Below are positions 32,731 through 44,179 of a stretch of 64,000 nt of DNA, piece after piece (within the stretch, counting starts at the first letter, position 1; every line of letters starts with the position of its first letter). Below the pieces are notes generated by a model. That model was not told the DNA's origin. It worked only from the letters and a program-made list of their open reading frames with translations, and did no database searches. This stretch comes from Tupaia tana (taxonomy: Eukaryota > Chordata > Mammalia > Scandentia > Tupaiidae): the NCBI GenBank assembly GCA_026018925.1, contig JAKSZU010000002.1, positions 156,605,400 through 156,669,399 on the forward strand, read 5' to 3'. The position numbers and the translations under genes are program-made.

Positions 32731-32955
32731 CTGGCCAGCCACGGTGGCCCAGTGGTAATGCAGCACCCCAGTGCTGAAGCCACGTCGGAAGGTTCCAGGT
32801 CCCTGACCCAAGGTCTCCTGGTACACACATCACATGCCTGTGACCAGGCTGGCTGGGGCTAGGGGTGGACTTCAATATGAAGACCTTCTTGGGGATGCCT
32901 TTCTGTCCATCTGTCTCTCTGTGTCACAGAAGAAATAAATAAACTTCTTAAAAAA
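32731..32955 (+). mobile_element. SINE family C
   Basis: CCAGCCACGGTGGCCCAGTG head, then ATGCCTGTGACCAGGCTGGC body and GAAGAAATAAATAAACTTC end. Confidence 0.9.
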
Positions 32956-33116
32956 GACACCAAATCCATTTGCTGCTCCTCATTGCCAAAGCAATCATTC
33001 AGACCCAACTGTTTCTCGCCTGGGTTGTCTCACTGCAGTAACATCTAGGGTTCCTTCTCCATGGAACACTGATCCCTTTTCCCTTTTTTTTTTAAAAAAA
33101 AAAAAAAAAAAAAAAC

Positions 33117-33303
33117 ATTTTTTTAAGAATTATGTTACTTAACTTTATTTGTTTGTTTGTTTGTTTTAATTTGACCAGAGAGGGACAGAGTGAGAGAGAA
33201 ATAGAGAGAAAGTGAGAAAGCAAGCCACCAGGTCCAGGACTCGAACTGAAGCCAGCCATGTGGGAGTCCAGTGCCCTTAACCACCATGCCACCTGCCACC
33301 CCC
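33117..33303 (-). mobile_element. SINE family B
   Basis: Complete; (GTTT) repeats in the tail region, B box decayed (minus GCTTCAGTTCGAGTCC). Confidence 0.92.
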
Positions 33304-33352
33304 AGCCCCAGTGATCTCTTTTTAAAAGGAATAAGATCAATTACACTGAGGC

Positions 33353-33532
33353 AGCACCACAACACGGTGGTTAAGCACTATGCATAGGAAGCCTGATGCC
33401 ACGTGGTTCACTGGAGTTCAAATCCTGGCCCTGGCACAGGGCCACACTAGGCCCACACATGTGCCTAAGATCCTGACAGCATAGAGAATTGGAAAAAGAC
33501 AGACTGCAGTGTGACCAAGCCCCATGGAGGAG

Positions 33533-33565
<33 letters not shown>

Positions 33566-33590
33566 CCCCTCTTCCCCTTCTCTCTCGTTC
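33353..33590 (+). mobile_element. SINE family A2
   Basis: GTTCAAATCCTGGCCCTGGC and the (CT)n body at 33538-33564 are clear. The 3' end merges into the tandem duplication described next. Confidence 0.8.
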
Positions 33591-33681
33591 ACACACATGC
33601 TATCATGTGTGTGATAGTGTGCTATTTTTATACTCGTTCACACACATGCTATCATGTGTGTGATAGTGTGCTATTTTTATA
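33584..33681 (+). repeat. Exact 49-bp tandem duplication
   Basis: Units 33584-33632 and 33633-33681 are identical by eye. Each contains an 11-bp inverted repeat (TCACACACATG...CATGTGTGTGA) able to form a hairpin. Confidence 0.93.
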
Positions 33682-33769
33682 AAAGATCATATTATATTTA
33701 CACATACACAGTTTCTGCCATATACCCATTCAACTTAAAACTGGAGGCTCCCAAGCACCTTTAGAATAT

Positions 33770-34022
33770 CTTTTTTACTTTTTAAGTTTTTCATCATAGG
33801 GTGTGTGCGCTCACTGGAGAGAGAGATAGTGAGGGAGAGGGAAAGTGAGAAATCACTCCCTGGGGGGATGACTACGCCATAATCCCTTCTCCTCCACTCT
33901 CCTCCTGGGATTTTGGGCATGCACGCACATGCACCCAGCATGATTTCAAGCCTCCAGGTCCAGGATTCAAACCATAGTTGGCCGTGTGGGAGTCCAACAC
34001 TTTACCACTCCATCTGCTGGCC
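33770..34022 (-). mobile_element. SINE family A
   Basis: Direct repeat GCACCTTTAGAAT / GCACCCTTGGAAT flanks it. A TTTTTACTTTTTAAG tail. Confidence 0.92.
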
Positions 34023-34039
34023 CTGCACCCTTGGAATGT

Positions 34040-34660
34040 GGATGGTCTAGAAGACAAAGGTGCTCAGACTCCTTCAACCTCTCTGTCTCATGTCCTGAGA
34101 CCCTCGTCCCTCTCAGTCTCCACAAAACAGTCACACCGGCCTCCCTTCAGCAACTCAAGCACACCCGCTTCCCATGTAGGACAGCAGGGCCCAAGAGAAC
34201 CTTCTGCACTAACGGAGATGTTCCCACCTGCGTGTGTGCTACTGCACACTTCAAATGCAGCTAATGAGACTGAGGAACTCAGCTTTAACGTAATTTAATT
34301 TTCACTGGTGTGAATTTTAACAGCCACACTGGAAGTACACGACTAGGACTTCCGACTAGCCTTTCCTTCCGCCTGGACTAGTCTTCCCTAGGACGTTCAC
34401 GTGAACGGCTCCTTCTCACCCTCCTGCTCAGTAAACGGCAGCTCCTCCCAAAGGCCTTTCCAACCAGCAACTCCCACTGCCCCTACGATGACTTCACCTT
34501 GCTTATTTCCATCAAAGCACATTCACCACTGCCTCTATAATTTGTTTGCTTTCCCCATGAAAGGAGGGGCCTTGCCTACTTCGCTCAATGCTGTGTCCCC
34601 AAGATAATTGTGCTTTGCATATAGTGTTTTCAATAAAAGTTTGGTAAACGATTGGATGAA
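34040..34660 (+). mobile_element. L2 fragment with an unassigned insert
   Basis: GGCCTTTCCAACCAGCAACT, TTGTTTGCTTTCCCCATGAA and TGCTGTGTCCCCAAGATAAT follow the L2 3' order. 34235-34345 (AAATGCAGCTAATGAGACTG) resembles an old hAT-type repeat inserted within it. Confidence 0.65.
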
Positions 34661-35310
34661 TGTGTGAGTGGGTAGACGACAAGGGGGTCAAGTCAGTAAA
34701 AGCAGGCGGGGGACAAATTATGAAGATTCTTGGGAGAAGGCAAAGTCTTTCCAACGCTTCCACTGCATTTACATGGCACAGGGCTCTGCAGTGTTCCGAC
34801 GTGCCGCATCAGGTCAAGTGAGCTCAGCAGACAGCACAAAGCAGGTCCCTCAACTGACTCAGCACCAATTTCATGAAAGCATCAGTAATGCAGACACACA
34901 GATGTTCCTTACGTATCAGACGTTAGGCAATATCTCAAGAATGCATCTACATCCATTCTACAGCCGTAACTTTCAGGGGGGAGAAAGAACTGGAAGGGGA
35001 GTGAGGCGACTGAGTTGGTTTTGTAGTCTTTGGAACCGCGCAAGCCAGAGCATTAATGTTATGCTAACCTTCCCCCGCTCAGAGTCACTGCCCCAGGAGA
35101 AATGTCATTAGTTGTGTCATTTTGCAAAAAAGAAGGAAGGGAAGAAAGTATATGATCTGTTTTTACCAAGGTCAAACACCCTAGGGAAAAGAACATAGCG
35201 TAGACAGAATTACTGACCAGTCCAAAATTACACCTAGATAAGTGTATCATTTACAATATGGATTCCAAACATTCGTTCACTCTCATAGTTTCAAAGGAAA
35301 AAAATACGTA
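34661..35310. other. No gene; unassigned intron
   Basis: A 147-codon plus-strand open frame (34668-35111) has no recognised similarity or codon pattern. I do not call it a gene. Confidence 0.45.
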
Positions 35311-35535
35311 GGAGGCCCCACTGTGGTGGTGTGGCGGCGGCACACTGCTCTTCAATGCTGCAGCCACATGGAAGACCAGAGTCTGGTTCCGAGGTCAACC
35401 TGCACAGGCCGGGCAAGCACGCACAGCTGTGGTCTTGGCTGGCTGGGAGAGGATCACAGTATGAGACCTTGCTGAGGGTGTCTGTCTGTCTGTCTGTCTC
35501 TCTCATGAGGTAAAGAAACTTGAAAAATAAAAACA
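35311..35535 (+). mobile_element. SINE family C
   Basis: GTGGTGGTGTGGCGGCGGCA head, GTCTTGGCTGGCTGGGAGAG in the 7SL-like body, (TCTG)n then CATGAGGTAAAGAAACTTG. Confidence 0.9.
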
Positions 35536-35578
35536 ATAAATATTTTTAAAGGAATTTTAATTTATCTCTGCTAATGCT

Positions 35579-35751
35579 GGGCCACCAGGAGGCGCTCGGG
35601 TTAAGGCAGCTGGATCCCACATGGCTGGCTTCACAGTTCAAGTCCTGGACTCAGTAGCTTGAGAATCACACTGGGCTCAAGGCATGTGTGCCCAAAATCC
35701 CAAGAGGAGAATGGAGGAGAAGGGATTATGGCATGGCCATCCTTCAGGAGA

Positions 35752-35789
<38 letters not shown>

Positions 35790-35840
35790 CCCCCTCCCTC
35801 TCTCACACATGAGCACAGGTGACCAAAAAAAAAGAGAAAA
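35579..35840 (+). mobile_element. SINE family A2/A intermediate
   Basis: GGGCCACCAGGAGGCGCTCG head with GATCCCACATGGCTGGC of A2, then an A-like AAAATCCCAAGAGGAGAATG body and CT tract. Confidence 0.87.
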
Positions 35841-36252
35841 TAAATTAAAGAAAAAGGCCACAGTGCTAAGGAAAACTAGAGAGTAAAACTAAATAAAACT
35901 GCATGCTCTTCAAATCTTTGGCTGTAAAAATTGTCTACCACATTCTAAACTTCATTAATATCACTGCCACTTAATAAAATTACCTTCTTATAAAATGGAG
36001 AAAATGTCAGGGAAGTACATAACACACCCCACAGTCCATTACTAAGTCAGTATTACAATCAGGAATTCATAACACAGATCCCTGTACCTCAACATTTACT
36101 AATATTGTTCACATTCAGAAATGGTGGAATGTGACCTGGGCTATCTGAGGGAAAAGCCACTGTATGCATACAAACGGTGAAGTTCGCACCAAAGGAAAAT
36201 CTCTAAACCTTCCAAATCCTAAGGCACCCATTTTTACAAAAATACCAGGGAC
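35841..36252. other. No gene; unassigned intron
   Basis: AT-rich with no recognisable feature. Confidence 0.5.
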
Positions 36253-36342
36253 TGGGGCTGGCAGGTGGCATGGAAGTTAAGGGCGCTGGACTCCTACATG
36301 GGACCGCAGTTTGAGTCCAAGATTTGGCAGCTTGCCTCCTCA

Positions 36343-36393
<51 letters not shown>

Positions 36394-36462
36394 CTGGTCA
36401 AATTAAAATAAATTAATTAAATAAAAGTTAAAAAAAAAAGTAATTCTTAAAAAAAAAAAATA
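36253..36462 (+). mobile_element. SINE family B
   Basis: Flanked by AATACCAGGGA / AATACCAAGGA. (CT)n body of about 45 bp. Confidence 0.92.
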
Positions 36463-37388
36463 CCAAGGACACTCAACTTAGCTCAAAGTCACTATTTTCA
36501 TAATCTAAATAATTTCTACATCTCTCCAAAATTAACTTTCCCACCGCCACCCCTCAGTGAGACCAAAGTACACTAAATGTACCCATTTGTTCACACGCTC
36601 TGTCGGTACCGCCCTAATTCCTCATACACTCACGGGATGAAAGAACAGTTTCTGGAGCATAACTGTATGCCACGAGTGTTCATTTCCCTTTCCGAGTACT
36701 ATTCTCTATTACCATCTTAGAAACATCATTTCTTTACCAACATCAGGGCTAACGACATAGACAAAAATATTCACAGAGCAAAAACATCTTAAGTCTACAC
36801 AGCACTCTTTAGGATAAGCCTGGCTGTGACAGGCACCAGCTTTGTACAGTAAAGATAATATATGCAATTATTTTCTGCTACATCATCATCATCAACCCTG
36901 TGATTTTGCAAATATTATCAACATGCCATAGGAAAGTGGGTATTTCCAACTACCAAAACACAATGCTTTAACATTTATACTACAGGAAACTAAACAGCTC
37001 TAGTACTCCCATACACAATTGTTAAGGTTCATCTCACAGAGCCTGGTATGTGGTAACTGCTGAGTGGCTAGACCCTGGGTGAGCTGTCTCCACACCACAA
37101 ACAGTCTCTACTTCAAGCCCTGGCATAGAAAAGCCAGGTTCCCAAAGATGTCCCTCAGTTTCCTGTCAAGAGATGTGATATACAGTATCCGCAGACAGCT
37201 ACATTTGCCCCCGGATTCAGGAACTCACTCCCATTTTAAGAGTGACAGACAACTCCACTCCCACCAGGTCCAGCTATTTCAGAGACGAATAGGTCTGGAA
37301 AACTTTGAGTAGCATGCTGCATTTCACTGGAAGAAACATGTGATGCCAGACAACTCCTCAAACTCAGCATCCACATCCTGATTCATCC
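36463..37388. other. No gene; SINE-free intron
   Basis: About 0.9 kb without recognisable repeat or exon. Confidence 0.5.
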
Positions 37389-37626
37389 TTTTTTTTTCCT
37401 TCAATTTTGCCAGAAGGCACATGTACTCACAGATGAACGAGGAGAAAAGTGAGAAAGTACTGCCCATGGGGGGTGACCACACCTCAATCCTTCCTCCTCC
37501 ATTTCTCCTACCTTTTCAGGATTTGGGGCACACACACACCCGCTGCATTTCTCAAGCCAGTGGGTCCAGTACTCAAACTGGACAGTCAGCCATATGGGGT
37601 CCGGCCACCACACTACCGGCTGGCCC
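37389..37626 (-). mobile_element. SINE family A, diverged
   Basis: Short direct repeat TGATTCAT on both sides. Body keeps CTCAATCCTTCCTCCTCCAT; A box region reduced. Confidence 0.85.
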
Positions 37627-37773
37627 ATGATTCATTTTTATGCCACACAGTAACTTGAGTCCGACCTACCTGTGGAATAGACCAACGATCAGAAATGAAC
37701 ATGTCACTTTATCATAAAGCTACTATATCTTTTAAATGCTCATATAAAATATTTTTTAAAACCTTATCATCAT

Positions 37774-37965
37774 GGGGCCAGTAAGTGTGGCTAAGGCACT
37801 GGATTCCCACATGGCCGACCTCAGTTTCAGTCCTGGACTTGGAGGCTTGCTCTCTCACTTTCCCTTTCTCACTCGCTCTCACTCTCTCTCTCTCTCTCTC
37901 TGACTCTCTGATCAAATTTAAAAATAAAATTATAATAATAAATAAAATAAATAATTATTTAAAGA
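37774..37965 (+). mobile_element. SINE family B
   Basis: GGGGCCAGTAAGTGTGGCTA head with a small deletion at the A box. B box GTTTCAGTCC. Confidence 0.9.
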
Positions 37966-37987
37966 GAAAACTTAATCATATTTTATA

Positions 37988-38175
37988 TCAGGGGTTGGCA
38001 ACTTTTTCTGTGAAGGGCCACGGAGTAAATATTTTTTTATAAGTTTTGTGGGATGCATTGAGTCTCTGACACATACCCTCTCTATTTACTTACAACCATC
38101 TCATTACGTAAAACCCATTCTTAGCAAGAAGGCTGTGCAAAAAAAGAGGCCTTAAGGCCAACATTTTGTCCCAGG
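37988..38175 (+). mobile_element. MER5A-like hAT-Charlie relic
   Basis: Begins CAGGGGTTGGCAACTTTTTC and continues TGTGAAGGGCCACGGAGTAA, the diagnostic MER5A start. The far inverted repeat is decayed. Confidence 0.8.
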
Positions 38176-38306
38176 TCTTATTTTGCACTCCTGCTTTTCA
38201 CATGAACAACAATAAAAAAAGCCCTAATTATATAGTCACACTTTGACTAAAGAGAAACACTTCCAACTGCTTTGCATTTTTTTGCAATTTTTAGAAAATA
38301 AACTTT

Positions 38307-38560
38307 GGGACCAGCAGTTAGCGTAATGGCTATGTCGCTGGACTCCCACGTAGTCGACCGCGGTTCACATCCCGGACCCGGTGGCTTAAAACTCATGCCA
38401 GGTGCGTGTGCGTGCATACCCAAGATCCCAAGAGGAGAATGGAGGAGAAGGGATTGCGGTGTGGCCATCCCCCCTGGGGGGTGATTTCTCGCTTTCTGTC
38501 TCTATGTCTCTCTCTGTCTGTCTGGCGAGCGCACGCGCCCTATAGCAAAAACCTCTCCAA
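38307..38560 (+). mobile_element. SINE family A1
   Basis: Near consensus, including CGCACGCGCCCTATAGCAAA. B box GGTTCACATCC. Confidence 0.94.
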
Positions 38561-38578
38561 AAATAAAAACAATTGATA

Positions 38579-38815
38579 GGGCCCGCTCGCGGTGTGTTGG
38601 TTGAAACGGCTGGATCCTACATGGCCAACAGTACGGTTCAAATCCCAGACCCGGTGGCTTAAAAACATACATGTGCATGCATGCCCAAAGTCTTGAGAGA
38701 AGAAAGGATTGGCTGTGGCCATCCCCCCAGAGGAGGGTGACTTCTCTCTCTCCCTCTCTCTCTTTCTGTTGTCTACCTCTAAGAAGCAGAATGCCCTATA
38801 GCAAATTTTTTAAAA
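38579..38815 (+). mobile_element. SINE family A2
   Basis: GGGCCCGCTCGCGGTGTGTT head, GGTTCAAATCCCAGACCC, 3' end GAATGCCCTATAGCAAATTT. Confidence 0.88.
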
Positions 38816-39277
38816 AGATAAAAATGGATTTAATCCTTAACATATAGAACCAGATAAAAGGAATAGCTTTTCACTTTGAATAAATTGATAAATATATATG
38901 CACATGTGTGTGTGCGAATATATACATATATACATACCACACACTATGATCACTAGTTATGTAATTCAATTTGAGATGAAGACAGAAGGTAATATATCTT
39001 CAGGAAGAAGATACCCATTAGGCTGAATTAAGGGATGTAGAGAAAACGTAATGGACAATCTCAAATTTTCTTTCACTTTTTAAATGGTGATTAGGCAAAC
39101 TAGATTATAAGCAAGCTAAGCTGGGACCAAATTTTAACCATCTGTCTATCTCCCAGAGTCCATGATACCTAGGTGGTTGACACAATTAAAAACTGCTCAT
39201 TTATTTATATTTACAATGCCAGTGTTAAAACCATTCAAACCAGTTAGATATGGGGGAGAGGGAGGAGTAACTTGAGT
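38816..39277. other. No gene; AT-rich intron
   Basis: TA-rich simple sequence at 38893-38935, otherwise unassigned. Confidence 0.5.
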
Positions 39278-39296
39278 CTAAAAAGAACTTGTAACT

Positions 39297-40192
39297 TTGA
39301 GATTTCTCCAAAACCTACAAACAGAACTTCCATAAGACCCAGCAATCCCACTTCTTGGTATCTACTCAAAGGATAAGAAAACACTCATTCGGAAAGACAT
39401 TTGCACACTCATGTTTACTGCAGCATTATTTATAATTGCTAAAAAAAAAACAGAACCAACCTCAGTGTCCAAATACTGATAACTGGGTTGAAAACTGTGG
39501 CATATATTGGGTTGTTGGAAAAGTTGTGACATATTATTTCTATGTTTTTCCATGCGAAAATGTCTCATGACTTTTCCAACAACCCAATATATACTATAGA
39601 ATATTATACAGCTATAAGAAACAATGAGATCCTATAAGTGGTTCAAAATGGATGAATGTAGAAGACTTGATGTCAAGCTAAGTGAGCCAGGCTTTAAAAG
39701 ATACACATTGTATATCCCCATTCAATTTGTACTGAGTGTCTGAACTTTATAGCAGCGATTGAGAGGTTTGAAGAAGTACTGGTAGATAGGATCAGTGTGG
39801 ATGCTAGTGACAGTAAGGGGGAAAGTGGCTGAGAGAGTGGGTGGTGGATGGTGGATGTGAGACAAAAGAAAAGAAAAGAAAAAGATTATAAATGATATAA
39901 TTTTGTTTTCAAGAGAAAAGCAAATCAAAACCTTCTTTTTTTTTGTATTGCTTGAAACAGTTCACAATACTGTGTATTTGTTCATTTATCTGTCATCAAA
40001 AGAGCACTTTGCCTAAAGGAAAGGTCTAATGTGCAAAATGTTCACAATCTTTTGTGAAATCGTAGTTTTTCGTTAATTTCTAAGTCATTGTTATAAATAT
40101 CACTTTATTTGGGGGACATGTGAAATTGCAACTGAAATTTATTTTGTCAATGTATTTTGAATGAACTAAATAAAGTTTTTGTTTATTAAAAA
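39297..40192 (+). mobile_element. 5'-truncated L1 insertion with poly(A) and target duplication
   Basis: Begins in the L1 3' region (GACCCAGCAATCCCACTTCT at about 39337), ends at AATAAAGTTTTTGTTTATTA plus an A run. Flanks AAAAAGAACTTGTAACTT (about 39279-39296) and AAAAAGAACTCGTAACTT (about 40193-40210) differ at one base. A MITE interrupts it. This gives a complete 3' UTR of one L1 lineage. Confidence 0.85.
39507..39587. mobile_element. Palindromic mariner-type MITE (best copy)
   Basis: 81 bp. Starts TTGGGTTGTTGGAAAAGT and ends ACTTTTCCAACAACCCAA, perfect inverted ends, with TA on both sides (39505-39506 and 39588-39589). The two halves stay complementary far inwards. Confidence 0.95.
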
Positions 40193-40319
40193 AAAAAAGA
40201 ACTCGTAACTTCTCTTACCTACCTTTTTCTTGGCCAAGTAATACTGACAGTGCACAAAACGTGGGAGGGGCTATAGAAGGCTAAAATAAAGGGAAAGGTG
40301 TGGGTCAAATTAAGGCTTT

Positions 40320-41383
40320 GAAAAGGGAAATGCAAATGAAAACCACAAAAAGACACTACCTTGCACCCACCAGAATAGCTTTCAAACAAAGAAAAGAAAA
40401 GTGCTGGAGAGGGAGGATGTGAGAAACTCAAGGCTCCTAAACTGCTAGTGGGAACTGTGAAATGGTACAGTCGCTGTGGGGAAGAATGGCAGTTCCCCAA
40501 AAAGTTGACACAGAATTGCCATGTGACCCAGAATCTATTTCTAGGTATATACCAGGCACACCTGAAGGCATCTATCTGTTCATAAGAAAATTGTAGTACA
40601 GGGATGTTCAGAGCAGCATTATTCATGACAGCCAAAAAGTAGAAACAATCCAAATGCCCATCAGCTGATATAATGAATCAACAAAATACAGTATGACCAC
40701 AGGATGGAATATTATTCAGTCTTAAAGAGGAATGATGGGCTGGACCGATAGCCTAGTGGTTAAGGGAGCCGGAACACACACGGCCAACCATGCAGTTGAA
40801 ATTCCCTGGTAGCTTGAAAAACATGCCCGACATGTGTGCGTGTGTGTCCAAAATCCCCACAAGATGGAGAAATGGAGAAGGAACTGCAGCACTCTCATTG
40901 GAGAGTACTTTCTCCCTCTCCTTCTCTCTCTCTGGGGAGTGCATGAAGCCTCTCATAATTAAAACTGCTGGCAGGAATATAAAATGCTGCAAACATGGTG
41001 GAAAAGGCTGGCAGCTCCTCAGAAACAAGAAAAAAAAGAAGAACGAAATTCTGATACATGCTACAACACGGATGAACCTTGAAAACATACTACGTGAAAG
41101 AAGCCAGACACATAAGGGGATATAACGTATTCTATTTGTATAAACATCAGAAAAGCCAAGTCCAGAGACAGAAAGTGGATTAGTGGCTGCCAAAGGCTGC
41201 AGGAGTGGGAAGGGAAGGGGGTTTATTTTGGGAGTGATGAAAATGTTCACAAATTACACAGCTTATAGTTGTACGACACTGGTGAATAAATACTAAAAAC
41301 CACTGAATTGCACACTTTAAAATGTAGGTAAACATACTGGATTTTACTGTTTGTAATTTCTTATCTCAATTAAAACCGAAATA
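40320..41383 (+). mobile_element. L1 3' part with nested SINE
   Basis: AAATGCAAATGAAAACCACA, GAATATTATTCAGTCTTAAA, ACGGATGAACCTTGAAAACA, and CTGAATTGCACACTTTAAAA follow the L1 3' UTR in order to the end. Confidence 0.85.
40738..40963 (+). mobile_element. SINE family A2 in L1
   Basis: GGGCTGGACCGATAGCCTAG head and GGAGAGTACTTTCTCCCTCT body, 3' end GGGGAGTGCATGAAGCCTCT. Confidence 0.87.
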
Positions 41384-41454
41384 CTGGGTTGTCAGAAAAG
41401 TCATGATGTATTTTTCTATGCAAAAAATGTGTTATGACTTGTCCAACATCCCAA
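41384..41454. mobile_element. Palindromic mariner-type MITE at L1 3' end
   Basis: CTGGGTTGTCAGAAAAGTCA at left, TGACTTGTCCAACATCCCAA at right, TA on both sides. Immediately follows the L1. Confidence 0.88.
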
Positions 41455-41829
41455 TAATTGGGAGAAAACACTGTAGACATTGAAAACGTTTTGAACCTAT
41501 CCTTCCATACATCGTTTTCCACCCATAATTTACATACGTGCTATGCCTTTAAAAGTCCCTTTCCTGTTCTACATACTTCTGTGGTAATTTTTCCAGAAAC
41601 AGGAGTTTCAAAAATGAATGAATAAATTAGTCCAAAATTCTAGCAAGAGGTCAGTTCAACTGATTTCAACCAAGTTCCCAGGTAGGTGTACACAGATGCG
41701 GGCCCTTATCTCAAGGAATTCACACCGCTAGGCTAACGCTTGCTTCCTGCTATTGCAGTAACTCCCAGGCCAGCAAGGTGAGGTCAGTCAGGACCCTCTA
41801 GAGAGCCTCATTTTCCTACAGACAGCTCT

Positions 41830-42075
41830 GCAAACGGATGCGGCGCAAGCAGAGGACACTGCTGGGCAGTACTGGAGCCATGTGGGAGGCCTGGGTTCAG
41901 ATTCTGTGGCAGGCGGAACACCACTCGGCATGCCGGCCCTGGCCTGTGATCTCGGCTGGCTGGGAGGCTGGAGGGAGAGTCACAGCGTGTTGGACCCCTG
42001 TCAGGGGTATCAGTCTCTGGCTCTGGCTCTCTGGCTCTCATAATGAAAGAAATTAAAATAAATTTGAAAAATAAA
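41830..42075 (+). mobile_element. SINE family C, clearest 7SL-like body
   Basis: GCCTGTGATCTCGGCTGGCT followed by GGGAGGCTGGAGGGAGAGTC (41942-41982) parallels the Alu/7SL segment of the same order. Then CT/GGCTCT tract and CATAATGAAAGAAATTAAA. Confidence 0.9.
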
Positions 42076-42174
42076 AAGTTTAAGACAAGTGCCATTTCCA
42101 AGGCAGTGTAGGACCAGGTGGTACAGAGCTTCCACACTTTTCCCATGGCACCAGGGTGTTATCCTATTAATTTC

Positions 42175-42388
42175 TGCTTAAGTTTATTTATTCAATTCTT
42201 CCATGACAGAGAGAGAGAGAGATAGACACCCCAACAGGGTCTTCACGCCACAATCCACCTCGATTCTCAGCCAGCCTGGATCACAGGCACATGTGCACCC
42301 AGCATGCTCAAAGAGGTTCTGGGATGAGAACCCAGGCCTGGCCCATGTGGGTCCAGCTGCGTTATCCCTGAGCCACTATCTGGTTCCT
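42175..42388 (-). mobile_element. SINE family C
   Basis: Minus copy: TTCTTCCATGACAGAGAGAG tail, GATTCTCAGCCAGCCTGGAT body, B-box-like at about 42325. Confidence 0.88.
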
Positions 42389-43507
42389 TTCCATTACATT
42401 TAAACACCCATTTGCTTGCAGGCCACATGTCACCATAACTGCTTATGAAGCTGACAATTTCGAGTATGCAGCTCAAGATAAATAACATATTTGTAAACAA
42501 TAGTATTTCTTGAAATAGCAATTATTGTCCTGAGTCTTCCAACAAAATAAAACTGCAAACTATGGACTATTAAAATCATTGAAGAAAGATTAGTCATTCT
42601 AACATACTAAGGAACTACTGCTCACTCCAGCAAGTAATAAAGTAAGCCCAGAACAAGAAATATTTGTTCATGAATTTATGGAAGACAGTTTAGCTCAAAT
42701 TAGTGCTTCCTAGAGTGATTTTTTTTTAAAAAAATTCCACTTTTAACAAACTCTCCACACTTCCAACAGCATCATCACTCAAATAATGCACAATAACCAC
42801 TTGGCACCCAGCCTCTGCTCCTGCTGGAAAGGAACAATTTCCAGCAATCTATGACAATGGCAGCTGTGATTAAGACTACCAGGGCTGATTTTGTTTTCTT
42901 TACTCATATAAGTAATTCACATATTTACACTATTACTCAAAATGTAGCAGCTCAGTTCTCTCATTATTTTTAATCTAACTGGAAAATCAATTGTCTCTGG
43001 TAGTTGGTGGTTACGGGTATCTTTTTTTTTGAAAGCCCCAAAATAAGAAATTGGATATAAGACAGTGGCTCAACTAATACTTTCATTAATTAACAAACTG
43101 TCTCATTAACTGACCTAACCAGCATTCATTTAACATCAACCATGTACGGAGGATATAAAAAGCAGTAATACGCAATTAAGACTCTTGAGGAGATTACACT
43201 GCAGCAGTGGGTGGACTGAAATTAACTTACTCTGACTTTGGAAAAAAAAGCCAATTCCTCAGACCCTGATCAAATGCCACAACCTGTGGTAAGAGGGAAC
43301 ACTGACAATCATACAGTAGGCTGGCATCCCCTCCTCACTCTCACCCTCCCAACCCCCGTGATCCTTGCTCTTCAATTAGAAGGTACAGGTGGCTCAACGC
43401 CTGGCCCTAGCCATAAGCCACAGATTAGGGTCTATCAGTAGGTTTTAATGTAAAGTCGCTTTGCATGGTAGTAAATGCTTTACGTTCAACTAGACAAAGT
43501 TATGATG
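42389..43507. other. No gene; low-repeat intron
   Basis: About 1.1 kb with no SINE. No exon recognised. Confidence 0.5.
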
Positions 43508-43730
43508 GCCCAGCCACCGAGGTGCAGCGGAAGCACAGCGCTGCAATGTTGGAAGCCACGTGGAAGATCAGGGTTCAGTTCCCAGGTTGACCTGTGTGTA
43601 GTTGGTCGGGCTCCAATGCCCATCATCCTGGCTGGCGAGGAAGGCTGAGGAGGGTCACAACACGACACCCAACTGAGATGCCTGGCTTTCTCTCTCTCCC
43701 TCTCTCTCTTTTTTAAAAGAGAAAGAAATG
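43508..43730 (+). mobile_element. SINE family C
   Basis: GGCCCAGCCACCGAGGTGCA head, GGGTTCAGTTCCCAG B-box region, GGCGAGGAAGGCTGAGGAGG 7SL-like body. Confidence 0.92.
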
Positions 43731-44179
43731 TATTATATCCAACAATAATAAATAAGCAAAATTCCCCTAAGAGTTCATAAAATCACTCCCTCTGAGGCTT
43801 GCCCACCTTAGCCCCCTACTCCTCCAAGAGACAATGAATCCACCTCACCTTTTTCTCCCACGTTGAATGTAGTTTTTTTCGAAGAGCACTAGACCATTTG
43901 TCCATGATCGATGGCCCACCATAAACACCAACTGGTATGGTCAAAGAGCCGCCACAGTGAGCAAAATAAGAGGTGAATGAGGGGGTAAACCTGCAAAATA
44001 ACACTCCTGGGGAGTGGCTCCACTAGGGTGGGGGCAAAGAATCATTGACCAGCCTGAGTTTGGTCAAGCAGCCTGAAAGGTCAACCCTAGGCAAAGAAGT
44101 TTCGCTCCTCCATGAACTCCACCCAAAGACTGCTGAGCCTCCCCAGGGGTTTGAGCAGTCTGGAGGAAGGACTGCCGAC

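Noticed and set aside
34668..35111. 147-codon plus-strand frame
   Set aside because: No domain, no homology, no splice or promoter context; within chance expectation for a 64-kb window.
40219..40653. 144-codon minus-strand frame
   Set aside because: Mostly antisense of L1 3' sequence; no protein similarity.
40753..41250. 165-codon minus-strand frame
   Set aside because: Antisense to an L1 3' UTR and a nested SINE.
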